Position numbers and translations under genes: made by a program | Shown here: one piece after another, positions 54,308-63,146 of the stretch | Numbering within the stretch: the first letter of the stretch is position 1 | Layout: each line of letters opens with the position of its first letter | From: Marivita sp. | GTDB taxonomy: Bacteria > Pseudomonadota > Alphaproteobacteria > Rhodobacterales > Rhodobacteraceae | Assembly: GCF_020055675.1 (NCBI RefSeq) | Contig: NZ_JAIPUS010000007.1 | Span: 82,004-146,003, forward strand | Reading direction: 5' to 3' | DNA length: 64,000 bases | Notes under the pieces: generated by a model | Told to the model about the DNA's origin: nothing | Databases searched by the model: none | Seen by the model: only the letters and a program-made list of their open reading frames with translations

Positions 54308-54310
54308 GCG

Positions 54311-54330
54311 GCGTCCCACGGCTGGGACGC
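54311..54330. repeat. GTCCCA...TGGGAC palindrome, copy 2
   Basis: GCGTCCCA (54311-54318), CGGC, TGGGACGC (54323-54330): a perfect 8-bp stem directly after a stop codon, without a T-run. The core differs from the copy at 16018-16033 only in the two central bases. The remaining 260 bp before the next gene show no coding potential. Confidence 0.7.
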
Positions 54331-54590
54331 TGGCACGCCCATATACATCAAGCAGTTACAGGGACGGATTAGGAAAATCTTAAGGTTTGGCCCCGGTCCG
54401 GGAAATGCGATGTTCAGATCTTGATCGTCTTGCGCCCTCGCCATGAGGCCGGGCGCGCAGGGCAAAACCGGCAGCAACCGTTTGGCCCCGGGGCCTGAGC
54501 CCGAGGATGTGGTGCCAGTCGTCGGGGACCGGCGATTGACCTTCCTGGTCCAGACGGGCAATCATGGCCACACCCTGAACCGGAGAAGAT

Positions 54591-55505
54591 ATGTCCCCGT
54601 TGCGCGGCATGGCGCTGAAACTCAGCGCTGTGTTTCTATTTGTCATCATGGCATCCCTGATCAAGGCCAGCTCGGATGTGGTGCCGCCCGGGGAGGCGGT
54701 GTTTTTCCGATCATTCTTCGCGCTGCCGGTGATCCTTGGCTGGCTGACGTTGCGACGGGAGTTGAGCACCGGGTTGCGGACGCGCAACCCCTCGGGGCAT
54801 TTCTGGCGCGGCCTGTTCGGTGTGAGCGCGATGGCCTGCGGCTTTGCCGCACTGGGGTTGTTGCCGCTGCCCGAGGTGACGGTGCTGGGCTATGCCGCAC
54901 CGATCCTGACGGTGTTGTTCGCGGCATTTCTGCTGGGTGAAAAGGTCAGGCTGGTGCGGATGTCGGCGGTGGCGATCGGGCTCGTGGGCGTGGTTATCGT
55001 GATGTTGCCACAACTGGGCAACACCGCGATGGGCACCGGCGCGCGCTGGGGTGTCGCCCTGGTTCTGGCGTCGGCCACGCTGCGGGCATTGGCGCATGTG
55101 CATATCCGCAAGCTGGTGCAGAACGAAACCACATCGGCGGTGGTGTTTTATTTCGCGGTCACGGCCTCCTGTCTTGCGCTGCTGACATCGCCGTTCGGCT
55201 GGGTGATGCCGGATACCGTGACGGCGGTTCAATTGATCGGGGCCGGATTGGTCGGCGGCGTGGCGCAGATCCTGCTGACCGCGTCCTACCGACAGGCAGA
55301 AGCGGCGTTCCTGGCTCCGTTCGACTATGCATCGATCCTGTTTGCGTTGGCCATTGGCTATGCCGTGTTCGACGAGATCCCGACCGGTCACACGGTGGTC
55401 GGATCCATCGTGATCATCGCGGCCGGGATCCTGATCATCTGGCGCGAGCGTCAACTGGGGGTCAAACGCGGGCCGGCGCGGTCGAACCTGACACCTCAGG
55501 GCTGA
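54591..55505 (+). CDS. DMT superfamily (EamA) transporter
   Basis: A 304-residue carrier with ten hydrophobic helices in two EamA repeats, opening MSPLRGMALKLSAVFLFVIM with FRSFFALPVI and ending in a basic cytoplasmic tail. GGAGA lies before the ATG. Substrate unknown. It precedes accD by 65 bp on the same strand; the 283-bp gap upstream should hold a promoter. Confidence 0.82.
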   Translation: MSPLRGMALKLSAVFLFVIMASLIKASSDVVPPGEAVFFRSFFALPVILGWLTLRRELSTGLRTRNPSGHFWRGLFGVSAMACGFAALGLLPLPEVTVLGYAAPILTVLFAAFLLGEKVRLVRMSAVAIGLVGVVIVMLPQLGNTAMGTGARWGVALVLASATLRALAHVHIRKLVQNETTSAVVFYFAVTASCLALLTSPFGWVMPDTVTAVQLIGAGLVGGVAQILLTASYRQAEAAFLAPFDYASILFALAIGYAVFDEIPTGHTVVGSIVIIAAGILIIWRERQLGVKRGPARSNLTPQG

Positions 55506-55570
55506 TTGCATTTCCAACGCGGCAGGCTTAGATCACGTCCAGCCAAGACAGGGTGACGGAGCCGCATTGC

Positions 55571-56503
55571 ATGAACTGGATCACCAATTACGTCCGACCG
55601 CGGATCAATTCGATCTTTTCGCGGCGGGAAATCCCCGAGAACCTGTGGGTCAAATGCGATGAGTGCGGCACGATGCTGTTTCACCGCGAGATGTCGGACA
55701 ACCTGAATGTGTGCACCAATTGCGGGCATCACATGAACATCACGCCACGCGACCGGTTTACCGGGCTGTTCGATGCCGGTGTTTTCACCGAGGTGGACGT
55801 GCCCGAACCCGTGGTCGATCCGCTGCATTTCCGCGATCAGAAGAAATATCCGGATCGGTTGCGCGCGGCGCAGAAAGCCACCGGCGAGGCCGAGGCGATG
55901 CTGGTCGTCACCGGCGAGGTCGGGCGCACACCCGTCGTCGCCGCGGCGCAGGATTTCAGCTTCATGGCCGGGTCGATGGGCATGTATGTCGGCAACGCGA
56001 TCATTGCCGCGGCTGAAAAGGCGGTCGAGCTGCGCCGGCCGCTGGTGCTTTTTTCCGCCGCCGGGGGCGCGCGGATGCAGGAAGGCATTCTGAGCCTGAT
56101 GCAGATGCCGCGCACCACGGTGGCGGTCCAGATGCTCAAGGAGGCGGGGCTGCCCTATATCGTGGTGCTGACGCATCCGACCACCGGCGGCGTGACCGCG
56201 TCCTATGCGATGCTGGGCGATGTGCAGATCGCCGAGCCGGGAGCGCTGATCTGTTTTGCAGGCCCGCGGGTGATCGAGCAGACGATCCGGGAAAAGCTGC
56301 CCGAAGGGTTCCAGCGGGCGGAGTATCTTCTGGAACACGGGATGCTTGACCGGGTGACGGACCGCCGCGCGCTGCGCGAAGAGCTGGTGCAGATCATTCG
56401 GATGCTGATGCAGTTGCCGCCGCCCGTGGCCGGGGATCTGCCCGCGCCCGGCGCCGTTGACAGCGCGCCAATGTCGGCCATGCAGGACCCGGAAACCACG
56501 TGA
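55571..56503 (+). CDS. accD: Acetyl-CoA carboxylase carboxyltransferase subunit beta
   Basis: A 310-residue subunit that, with AccA, moves CO2 from biotin to acetyl-CoA in the first step of fatty acid synthesis. Zinc ribbon C29, C32, C48, C51 at the N-terminus, then [28 protein letters not shown] and [20 protein letters not shown] lies about 9 nt before the ATG. folC overlaps its stop (GTGA). Confidence 0.96.
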   Translation: MNWITNYVRPRINSIFSRREIPENLWVKCDECGTMLFHREMSDNLNVCTNCGHHMNITPRDRFTGLFDAGVFTEVDVPEPVVDPLHFRDQKKYPDRLRAAQKATGEAEAMLVVTGEVGRTPVVAAAQDFSFMAGSMGMYVGNAIIAAAEKAVELRRPLVLFSAAGGARMQEGILSLMQMPRTTVAVQMLKEAGLPYIVVLTHPTTGGVTASYAMLGDVQIAEPGALICFAGPRVIEQTIREKLPEGFQRAEYLLEHGMLDRVTDRRALREELVQIIRMLMQLPPPVAGDLPAPGAVDSAPMSAMQDPETT

Positions 56504-57777
56504 CAGCAACCCCGCGCTCCGACATCATTCTCGAGCGGATGATGTCGCTTCACCCCAAGATCATCGATCTGACGCTCGACCGGGTCTGGACGCTTCTGGC
56601 GGCGCTGGACCATCCCGAGCGCGATCTGCCGCCGGTCATTCATATTGCCGGCACCAACGGCAAGGGATCGACGCAGGCAATGATCCGCGCCGGGCTCGAG
56701 GCGACGGGTGCGCGGGTGCATGCCTATACCTCGCCGCATCTGGCGCGATTTCACGAACGGATCCGGTTGGCCGGGACATTGATTTCCGAGCCGCATCTGA
56801 CCGAGGTTCTGGATGTCTGCCACGCCGCCAATGACGGGGCGGATATCACCTATTTCGAGATCACGACCTGCGCCGCGTTGCTGGCTTTTGCGCGCACGAC
56901 GGCGGATTATACGCTGCTCGAGGTCGGATTGGGCGGGCGGCTGGATGCCACAAATGTCATCGAACGGCCGGCGCTGACGATCATCACGCCGGTATCGATG
57001 GACCACGAAGGGTATCTGGGCGATACGCTGGGCGAGATCGCGGGCGAAAAGGCCGGAATCCTGAAACGCGGCGTGCCCTGCGTGGTCGGTCCGCAAGAGG
57101 CGGCTGCGCTGGAGGTGATCGAGGCGTGGGCCGAGCGCGTTGGGGCACCGTTGCTGGTGCATGGCCAGCACTGGCACGTCACCAGCGAGCGCGGCAGGCT
57201 GGTCTATCAGGACGAAACCGGATTGCTTGACCTGCCGATGCCAAACCTGCCCGGTCTGCACCAGGTGCAAAACGCCGGCGCGGCGCTTGCCGCCCTGCGG
57301 CATCTTGGACTGCCCGACGCCGCGTATGACGGGGCCGTGGAGCGCGCCGATTGGCCCGGACGGATGCAGCGGTTGACCAACACGACGCTGAATGTCCTCG
57401 CCCCCGATGTCGATCTCTGGCTGGATGGCGGACACAACCCGGCTGCGGGAGAGGCCCTCGCGACGCATCTGCGCAGCCTGCCAAGGCGGCCCACCTACCT
57501 GGTTTGCGGGATGCTGAACACCAAGGATGTCCGCGGATACCTGCGCCCGCTGGCCAGCGTGGCCGATCATCTGACCGCAGTGTCGATCCCGGACGAGGCC
57601 AATACCCTGCCCGCCGCAGCCACCGCAGCGGCGGCCCGCGACGTGGGACTGCCAGCGCAGGAGGCAGGGGATGTCACGGCGGCCCTGTCGCAGATTGCAA
57701 GGGACGCGCCAGGGGCCCGTGTGCTGATTTGCGGGTCTCTTTATCTTGCCGGGCATGTCCTTCGACTCGTTGAATAA
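56500..57777 (+). CDS. folC: Bifunctional folylpolyglutamate synthase/dihydrofolate synthase
   Basis: A 425-residue Mur-ligase-like enzyme that adds glutamate to dihydropteroate and to folates. P-loop GTNGKGST (51-58), [30 protein letters not shown] and the C-terminal DGGHNPAA segment. The accD-folC pairing is common in proteobacteria. Confidence 0.95.
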   Translation: MTATPRSDIILERMMSLHPKIIDLTLDRVWTLLAALDHPERDLPPVIHIAGTNGKGSTQAMIRAGLEATGARVHAYTSPHLARFHERIRLAGTLISEPHLTEVLDVCHAANDGADITYFEITTCAALLAFARTTADYTLLEVGLGGRLDATNVIERPALTIITPVSMDHEGYLGDTLGEIAGEKAGILKRGVPCVVGPQEAAALEVIEAWAERVGAPLLVHGQHWHVTSERGRLVYQDETGLLDLPMPNLPGLHQVQNAGAALAALRHLGLPDAAYDGAVERADWPGRMQRLTNTTLNVLAPDVDLWLDGGHNPAAGEALATHLRSLPRRPTYLVCGMLNTKDVRGYLRPLASVADHLTAVSIPDEANTLPAAATAAAARDVGLPAQEAGDVTAALSQIARDAPGARVLICGSLYLAGHVLRLVE

Positions 57778-57805
57778 ACAAAATGTGGCGGGAATCCGCT
57801 TCATA

Positions 57806-57845
57806 TTGACGAAACCGGACCAAAACGCCTATATGTCGATCATAT
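57806..57845 (+). promoter_or_regulatory. Promoter and inverted repeat before the rhodanese-like gene
   Basis: TTGACG (57806-57811) and TATATG (57830-57835), 18 bp apart, are good sigma-70 hexamers. An inverted repeat ATATG-TCGAT-CATAT (57831-57845) overlaps the -10 box and may be an operator. Confidence 0.5.
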
Positions 57846-57885
57846 CGAGAAGTTGTCGCGGGTTCGCGATTATCCGGGTGTTGTC

Positions 57886-58470
57886 ATGGTATTGGTACGG
57901 TCTGTCGGAAGCGCAGCACTCCTGATCGCAGGGGGTCCGCTGCTGGCGCAATCCGCGGCCATCACGGAAAGCGACAGCGCTTTTTCCTTCACCATGAACG
58001 GGTCCACCATGAGGGTCACGCGCAGCGGTCCGTCCTGCCCGTCTTCGTGTATTCAGCCGATGCGGGCCGCCGCCGGGGTCGAGACCTTCGGAGAATTGGA
58101 AGTCATTGATTTCCTGCAAAACCCTGTCAGCGATGGCTCTGGCCTCTTGATCGATGTTCGGATGCCCGCGACTTTTTCCGCCGGATCCGTGCCGGGGGCG
58201 GTGAACGTTCCGGTCAGGACATTCCGGCCGGACAATCCGTACCGATCCGACCTTCTTTCTGCGCTCGGCGTCCAGACAGCCGAGAGCAGCCCCGGTTTTG
58301 CGAAGGCATTCACGCTTGTGATCTTCGGCAGCGGGCCGGACGACGCCGATGCGACCGCCGTGATCGGGCATCTTCTTGATGCGGGGTATCCGGCGGGCAA
58401 GATCGGCTATTATCGCGGCGGTGCCGCGCGCTGGAGCGCCTTGGGGCTGAATACGGAGGTGGGGCAATGA
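57886..58470 (+). CDS. Exported rhodanese-like protein without the catalytic cysteine
   Basis: 194 residues from ATG 57886 (TTG 57853 is an alternative). Signal peptide (VLVRSVGSAALLIAGGPLLA), then a C-x-x-x-C pair (PSCPSSC), and a rhodanese-type domain with LLIDVRMPATFSAGSVPGAVNVP. The active loop, usually V-x-Y-C, reads VIFGSGPDDADA, so the sulfur-accepting cysteine is absent and sulfurtransferase activity is unlikely. Overlaps the LysM gene by 4 bp (ATGA). Confidence 0.72.
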   Translation: MVLVRSVGSAALLIAGGPLLAQSAAITESDSAFSFTMNGSTMRVTRSGPSCPSSCIQPMRAAAGVETFGELEVIDFLQNPVSDGSGLLIDVRMPATFSAGSVPGAVNVPVRTFRPDNPYRSDLLSALGVQTAESSPGFAKAFTLVIFGSGPDDADATAVIGHLLDAGYPAGKIGYYRGGAARWSALGLNTEVGQ

Positions 58471-59162
58471 CGCAGGCCGGCACGCATCAAGGCTATATCC
58501 GGATGGCCCTCATGGGCACGGCCTTCATCGGTCTGACCGTGGTTTTGATCGTGTTCCAGCCGGGCTCCTCGCGGCAGGCGCAGGTCTCCATCGTCTCGGA
58601 TACAGTCGACACCAGCGTCACGCGCGATGCGGCCCGGCTGGACGATCTGAACGCCGTGACCGCGCAAGCGGAGGAGGCCGCACCAAAGACCCGGCAGGTC
58701 ACCCCGGTCAATCAGGACCCCCCCGGCACAGACGGGCAGCGGCCAGCCGTGACAGCGGACCATCAGCCGACAAACCTGCGCGACATGACATTCAGTGCGA
58801 TATCGCAAGTCAAATCCGCCACCACCGGTCAAGCCCCTGCCCCCGGCCAGCCCGGCAGCCTGCTACACAGCGTTGTCCAGCGCAGCATGTCCACCGATGC
58901 ACCTGCGGCGGGCAAGCCAACGCCGCCCCGTTCCGAGCCCTTGCACGCGGCGACCGGCGCCGATGACAGCCCCGGGTCCAGAACCTACCAGGTGCGAACG
59001 GGGGACACGCTGGTCGGTATTGCCGAGGCACTTTACGGCGATGCGAACATGTCCACGCATCTGTTCATGAACAACACCGAGATCATGCCGCGGCCTGACA
59101 GCCTGACGCCGGGGATGGTGCTGACGCTTCCAGCGCCGGTGGCTACTACATCTGGGAATTAA
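58467..59162 (+). CDS. LysM domain protein, membrane-anchored
   Basis: 231 residues. An N-terminal helix (MALMGTAFIGLTVVLIVF) anchors it. A long, low-complexity Ala/Pro/Thr linker follows, then one C-terminal LysM domain from about residue 173 (YQVRTGDTLVGIAEALYGDA, LTPGMVLTLP), which binds peptidoglycan. No catalytic domain is visible. Coupled to the rhodanese-like gene; both would act in the periplasm. Confidence 0.82.
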   Translation: MTQAGTHQGYIRMALMGTAFIGLTVVLIVFQPGSSRQAQVSIVSDTVDTSVTRDAARLDDLNAVTAQAEEAAPKTRQVTPVNQDPPGTDGQRPAVTADHQPTNLRDMTFSAISQVKSATTGQAPAPGQPGSLLHSVVQRSMSTDAPAAGKPTPPRSEPLHAATGADDSPGSRTYQVRTGDTLVGIAEALYGDANMSTHLFMNNTEIMPRPDSLTPGMVLTLPAPVATTSGN

Positions 59163-59310
59163 AGCCACTGATAGGAAAATGTGGACAGTGGGCAGCTAAA
59201 TGTTGACCGATGCGAATCACTATGTCAAAGTCCAGACAGTCCTCGTGAGCGGTCAATGTGACAGTCACGGAGCAAGGGGAAGTTCGGTGTATTTCAGCTC
59301 TGACACACGC

Positions 59311-59501
59311 AAGGTCTCTGCCCGGTTCGGGCGCCCCTGCGGATGTCTGGTCACATCCGGCGACCGCGCCTTCCAAGGCGTATCGCCCCAAGGTGTTTTC
59401 GGCGTTTCCTCGCGCCATCATCGACGGAAGGCATAGCAAGGACCTGAAGACAGGCAAAAACAATCGAGCAGCCTTGGAGGTCCTTCGGGACCTCTTTTTT
59501 T
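59311..59501 (+). ncRNA. Candidate structured small RNA
   Basis: In the 337-bp gap between the LysM gene and zapE, a chain of hairpins precedes a strong terminator. GCCCG/CGGGC is at 59320-59332, GGATGT-CTGGTC-ACATCC at 59341-59358, and a nested GGCGA...TCGCC / CGCC...GGCG element at 59359-59387. AAGGACCT (59438-59445) could also pair with AGGTCCTT (59478-59485) of the terminator. The 5' end is unknown and no promoter stands out. It could instead be a long 3' untranslated region. No known RNA family was recognised. Confidence 0.4.
59477..59501 (+). terminator. Strong factor-independent terminator
   Basis: GAGGTCC (59477-59483), TTCG loop, GGACCTC (59488-59494), then seven T. It works on the plus strand only. 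The nearest plus-strand gene ends 315 nt upstream, which is why a separate small RNA is suspected. Confidence 0.9.
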
Positions 59502-60558
59502 ATGCCTCGCCCCAGCCCTCTGCCTGCATTTCGCGCAACCGGCTGGCCGTGCGTTCGAATTCGAACGTGCCGGCGCCTTCGACATACAGCATTTCCGGCT
59601 CTGCCGCCGCTGACGCGATCAGGCGCACGCCGGCTTCGTATAAGGCGTCGACAAGGGTGACAAAGCGTTTCGCCTCGTTGAAGTTCTGGCGGCTGAGGCG
59701 GGGAATATCCTCGATGATCAGAACCCGCACCGCCGCCGCCAGGGCAAGGTAATCGGCGGGTCCGAGCATCCGGCCGCAAAGATCGTAGAATTTCACCCGC
59801 GCCACGCCGTTGTGAAAGCGCGGCAATTCGATTTCGCGTTTCTGGACATGAAGGATCAGGCTCTCCTCCTGGCCGTTGGTGAGTTCGTGCCACACGCGGT
59901 CGATCTCGGCCTTGGCGGTGGCATCATTGGGTGTGAAATAGACCTGCGCCCCGGCCAGCCTGTCCTGCCGGTAATCGGTGGGCGAGGCCAGATGGTGAAC
60001 CACCATGTGCTGCTTGAGCATGTCGATGAATGGCAGGAAGATTTGCCGGTTGAGCCCATCCTTGTAAAGATCATCCGGCACGCGGTTCGAGGTCGTGACA
60101 ACGACAACGCCATCGGCAAAGAGCTTTTCAAACAACCGTCCGACGATCATCGCATCGGTGATATCGGTGATCTGCATCTCGTCAAAGGCCAGCAGGCGGA
60201 CGCTGTCGGACACCGATTTGGCCACCGGTTTTATCGCGTCCTCGACACCCTCTTGCCGCGCCTTGTGAATGGCCGCATGGATTTCCTGCATGAAGGCATG
60301 GAAATGTACCCGGCGGGCCGGGATATCGAGGCTTGCCACGAAGAGATCCATAAGCATGGACTTGCCGCGGCCAACGCCGCCCCAAAGGTACAATCCCCTG
60401 GGCGGCGCGGGAGACTTTCGGAACAGGCCTTGCCTGGGTGGCTTGCTGAGCGCGGCGCGGATGCGTTCGAACTCTGGCAGAACCGCTTCCTGGGCCGGAT
60501 CCGGGGTCATCGACCCATCGGCCACGCGTGCGGCATAAATTTCGGGCAAGGTGGTCAT
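59500..60558 (-). CDS. zapE: Cell division protein ZapE (AFG1-like ATPase)
   Basis: A 352-residue ATPase associated with the Z ring. Walker A LWGGVGRGKSMLMD (G60-S67), Walker B LLAFDEMQITD, and TSNRVPDDLYKDGLNRQ as sensor segment are typical. It is convergent with the terminator of the candidate RNA. DUF2794 lies 41 bp upstream. Confidence 0.93.
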   Translation of the reverse strand: MTTLPEIYAARVADGSMTPDPAQEAVLPEFERIRAALSKPPRQGLFRKSPAPPRGLYLWGGVGRGKSMLMDLFVASLDIPARRVHFHAFMQEIHAAIHKARQEGVEDAIKPVAKSVSDSVRLLAFDEMQITDITDAMIVGRLFEKLFADGVVVVTTSNRVPDDLYKDGLNRQIFLPFIDMLKQHMVVHHLASPTDYRQDRLAGAQVYFTPNDATAKAEIDRVWHELTNGQEESLILHVQKREIELPRFHNGVARVKFYDLCGRMLGPADYLALAAAVRVLIIEDIPRLSRQNFNEAKRFVTLVDALYEAGVRLIASAAAEPEMLYVEGAGTFEFERTASRLREMQAEGWGEA

Positions 60559-60599
60559 ACGCGCCGATTACCGCGTCTTTGCGCGTTTGTGGAGAGGGG

Positions 60600-60941
60600 T
60601 TATTCGACCGCGCGGATCAGCTTGCGATCCAGCACCCGCAGCACCGTGCGCAGCTCGTGGCCGCGCTTGAGCACCTGGCCATCCATGCCGATCACCGCGT
60701 ACTGCCCTTGCCGGTTGCGCAGCTTGGGGCGTTTTTCGATCCGGTAAAGCGGGTTTTCCGCAGTGCGCCGAAAGACCGAGAACACCGCCACGTCGCGCAA
60801 TGTGGATATCCCGTAGTCGCGCCATTCCCCGGCGGCGACCATGCGCCCATAGAGCGACAGGATCACGCTCAGCTCGGTCCGGTGAAAGGCCACCTGCTCG
60901 GGTGCGCCATGCGATGCGGGAAACGGCGTGATACTGTTCAT
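60600..60941 (-). CDS. DUF2794 family protein
   Basis: A 113-residue protein: FHRTELSVILSLYGRMVAAGEWRDY, DVAVFSVFRRTAENPLYRIEKRP and YAVIGMDGQVLKRGHELRTVLRV are family segments. Function unknown. Precedes zapE on the same strand. ATG 60941 was chosen from family similarity; the ribosome binding site is weak. The 296 bp between it and imuB contain no supported gene. Confidence 0.83.
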   Translation of the reverse strand: MNSITPFPASHGAPEQVAFHRTELSVILSLYGRMVAAGEWRDYGISTLRDVAVFSVFRRTAENPLYRIEKRPKLRNRQGQYAVIGMDGQVLKRGHELRTVLRVLDRKLIRAVE

Positions 60942-61237
60942 ACCCCATGATGTGTGAGAGGCGGGTCCGAAATCAAGCAATTTACCGCGATCGTCTTGTT
61001 TTTCAGAGACACCCGGCGCCCGGCTTTGAAAACAGGTGCCGGGCCTGAACGCGATGGAACCGATCCAGTTTTGCGCGACCTGCCATGCCCTGCCTGTGGT
61101 CGGTGTCTTCCCTGTTCCTCCTGCCGGGGCACCTGCGAGGGTACCCGCCGGGCGGGTTGCGCGATCATTGGCATGTCTGTCCGGGCGAAAAGGATGTCGC
61201 ACGCGCCTTTTGACGCTTGCGCATGTTTCGGCGCCGG

Positions 61238-62905
61238 TCAGGCGAATGACCCCTGGCAGAACCAGCCCGAGGATTTCACCCCGCCATGGGCGTAAAAGAG
61301 CCACAGGCGGTGGCCCTGCTTGGTGACGACCTCCCAGTAGTCGCGCTGGCCGCTGCGCCACGCCGGATCATCAAGCCACCATTCCGGCGCGATGCGTTCG
61401 GGACCGCGGGTGCTGTGGACATGGTGATCGCGGCCGCGCCAGCGAAAGGTGGCGGGCAGACGCGGCACATCGGCGACCATCACGGGTTCCGGCGGCCACA
61501 TCAGGAGCGGGCGGAGCTTGTCCCGCTGCGGCCAGTGCCGGACCGGATCGGACCATGCCGCAGCCACCGCCAGGGATGTTTTTTCCGGGATATGGCTGTC
61601 GGCGGGCTGTATGCGGGTGATGGCGTCGGTGCCAAGGCGCGTGCCAAGCCGCCCGATCAGCCGGTCCAGAGACCCCGGCACGGCCCCCGCTCTGCGGGCG
61701 CGCCCGGCTTCGGTGGCTTCGAGATGGCCCGGAACGGTGCGCAGATGGAGCGGTTCGTGCACCACAGCTTCGAGCCGCAGCATATCTATGCCATAGCCCG
61801 CATCCAGGTCCGCTACCTTGAGCCCCAGGAGCGGGCGGATGTGATCGGGGTCGTCAGACGGTCTGGCCAGCGTGACATTCATCCACTGCATCGTGTCATC
61901 GGCGCGATATGCCTCGAACCGGAGCGTGCGGGCGCCGCGCCCCTTCTTGTTCAGCGCGGCACACAGGCGGGGCAGCATCCGATCGATGGCGGCCATCACG
62001 TCGTCCTCGAGCCCGATGGGATCGGGCAGGCTGAGCCGGGTGGCAAAGCGGTCGGGGGGCGGGGCCGGGCTGACCGGTTCGGGAAGCGCGCCCAGCGCCT
62101 GATCCATGCGCGCCACCAGCCCCCGGCCAAAGCGCCGGGCCAGGCCCGCGCGGGGCTGTTCGACAAGATCGCTCACCCGGCGCAGACCCAGCCGGGATAG
62201 CTGCGCCATCGTGTGATCCTCGAGCCGCAGCGCAGCGATGGGCAACGGCGCCAATGCCTTGTAGGTCTCCCCCGGCGCGGCAATGCGGGTGTGGCCCCGC
62301 GCCGGGGCCGTGGCCCGTGTCGGGGCTGCACCGCCACGCTCCCAGTGCCGCCGCTTGCCCGCCCGCGACCGGGTGGCGCGCGCCTCCTGGTCGATCGCGT
62401 CGCCGTTGCGGTGATGCGCGCGCCCCTGCCCGCCGCCGAACCGCGCCAGCGCCCAGGCCCCGCCCAGCGTGTCGGCAATGCCAAGCTGCACCGTGAGGCC
62501 CAGATCGGTGCAATCCTGTTCCACCTGTTGCGCCAGTTGCTCCTCTCCCCCGAAGAGATGTGCACAGCCGGTCAGATCGATCACCAGCGCATCGGGTTCC
62601 TCGCGCGCGACCCAGGGCGAAAACTTGCCCGCCCAGCGGTGCAGCACACCCAGAAAGGCTGCCTCGGCATGCGGGGTCGACACGCGGGTGAGCAGATCGG
62701 CAGACATCGCATGGGCATCGCGCAACGGCTGACCCGCGTATAATCCCGCCGCCTGCGCCAGCGGCGACAGCGACGCCAGCACCTGCGCCTGCCCTGAGTC
62801 GCGCACCACGGCAAACGGCACCGTCCCCAGATTGGGATCGTGGCGGATATGGCGTTCGGCGGCCAGCCGGGGAAACCAGATGGACAGGACACGGCGATTG
62901 ATCAT
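61238..62905 (-). CDS. imuB: Y-family polymerase-like protein ImuB
   Basis: A 555-residue inactive Y-family relative that normally bridges ImuA and DnaE2 at the beta clamp for damage-induced mutagenesis. Start [38 protein letters not shown], a basic insert near 200-245, and a C-terminal region with [10 protein letters not shown] and [21 protein letters not shown] 62905 was chosen because the frame upstream runs across the SOS box. Neither imuA nor dnaE2 adjoins it. Confidence 0.88.
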   Translation of the reverse strand: MINRRVLSIWFPRLAAERHIRHDPNLGTVPFAVVRDSGQAQVLASLSPLAQAAGLYAGQPLRDAHAMSADLLTRVSTPHAEAAFLGVLHRWAGKFSPWVAREEPDALVIDLTGCAHLFGGEEQLAQQVEQDCTDLGLTVQLGIADTLGGAWALARFGGGQGRAHHRNGDAIDQEARATRSRAGKRRHWERGGAAPTRATAPARGHTRIAAPGETYKALAPLPIAALRLEDHTMAQLSRLGLRRVSDLVEQPRAGLARRFGRGLVARMDQALGALPEPVSPAPPPDRFATRLSLPDPIGLEDDVMAAIDRMLPRLCAALNKKGRGARTLRFEAYRADDTMQWMNVTLARPSDDPDHIRPLLGLKVADLDAGYGIDMLRLEAVVHEPLHLRTVPGHLEATEAGRARRAGAVPGSLDRLIGRLGTRLGTDAITRIQPADSHIPEKTSLAVAAAWSDPVRHWPQRDKLRPLLMWPPEPVMVADVPRLPATFRWRGRDHHVHSTRGPERIAPEWWLDDPAWRSGQRDYWEVVTKQGHRLWLFYAHGGVKSSGWFCQGSFA

Positions 62906-62925
62906 GAGACTCGCGGGCAGCAGAT

Positions 62926-62940
62926 GTTCTATATTTGTTC
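62926..62940 (-). promoter_or_regulatory. SOS (LexA) box of imuB
   Basis: GAAC-AAATATA-GAAC on the minus strand, a perfect match to the alphaproteobacterial LexA motif GAAC-N7-GAAC, 20 bp before the imuB start. The AT-rich spacer includes a -10-like ATATAG, so LexA binding would block the promoter directly and the leader would be very short. Confidence 0.88.
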
Positions 62941-63146
62941 CATACATCTCGCAGCCCCTGAGAGTCGAGAGAAACCCGGCACGGGTCCGCCGCAGATTCT
63001 GTCGGTCGCACCGCTCGTCGCGGCACTGGCAAGGCGCAATTTTCCGGCCCGAGGTGTCGGAATCAACGGGTCCAGCCCCTAGCGCTTGCAAAGCTGCGGT
63101 TTTAGAGCAAGGGTCATCGCGAACCGACTATCAAGGGAGACGCATC

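Noticed and set aside
59200..59436. 78-codon frame in the gap before zapE
   Set aside because: No ribosome binding site, no family, cysteine- and serine-rich translation typical of chance frames; the region is better explained as structured RNA or untranslated sequence.
60954..61295. 113-codon plus-strand frame with several cysteines between DUF2794 and imuB
   Set aside because: The CPACGRC-type spacing looked like a zinc finger, but the frame overlaps the 3' end of imuB, lacks a ribosome binding site and has no further domain.
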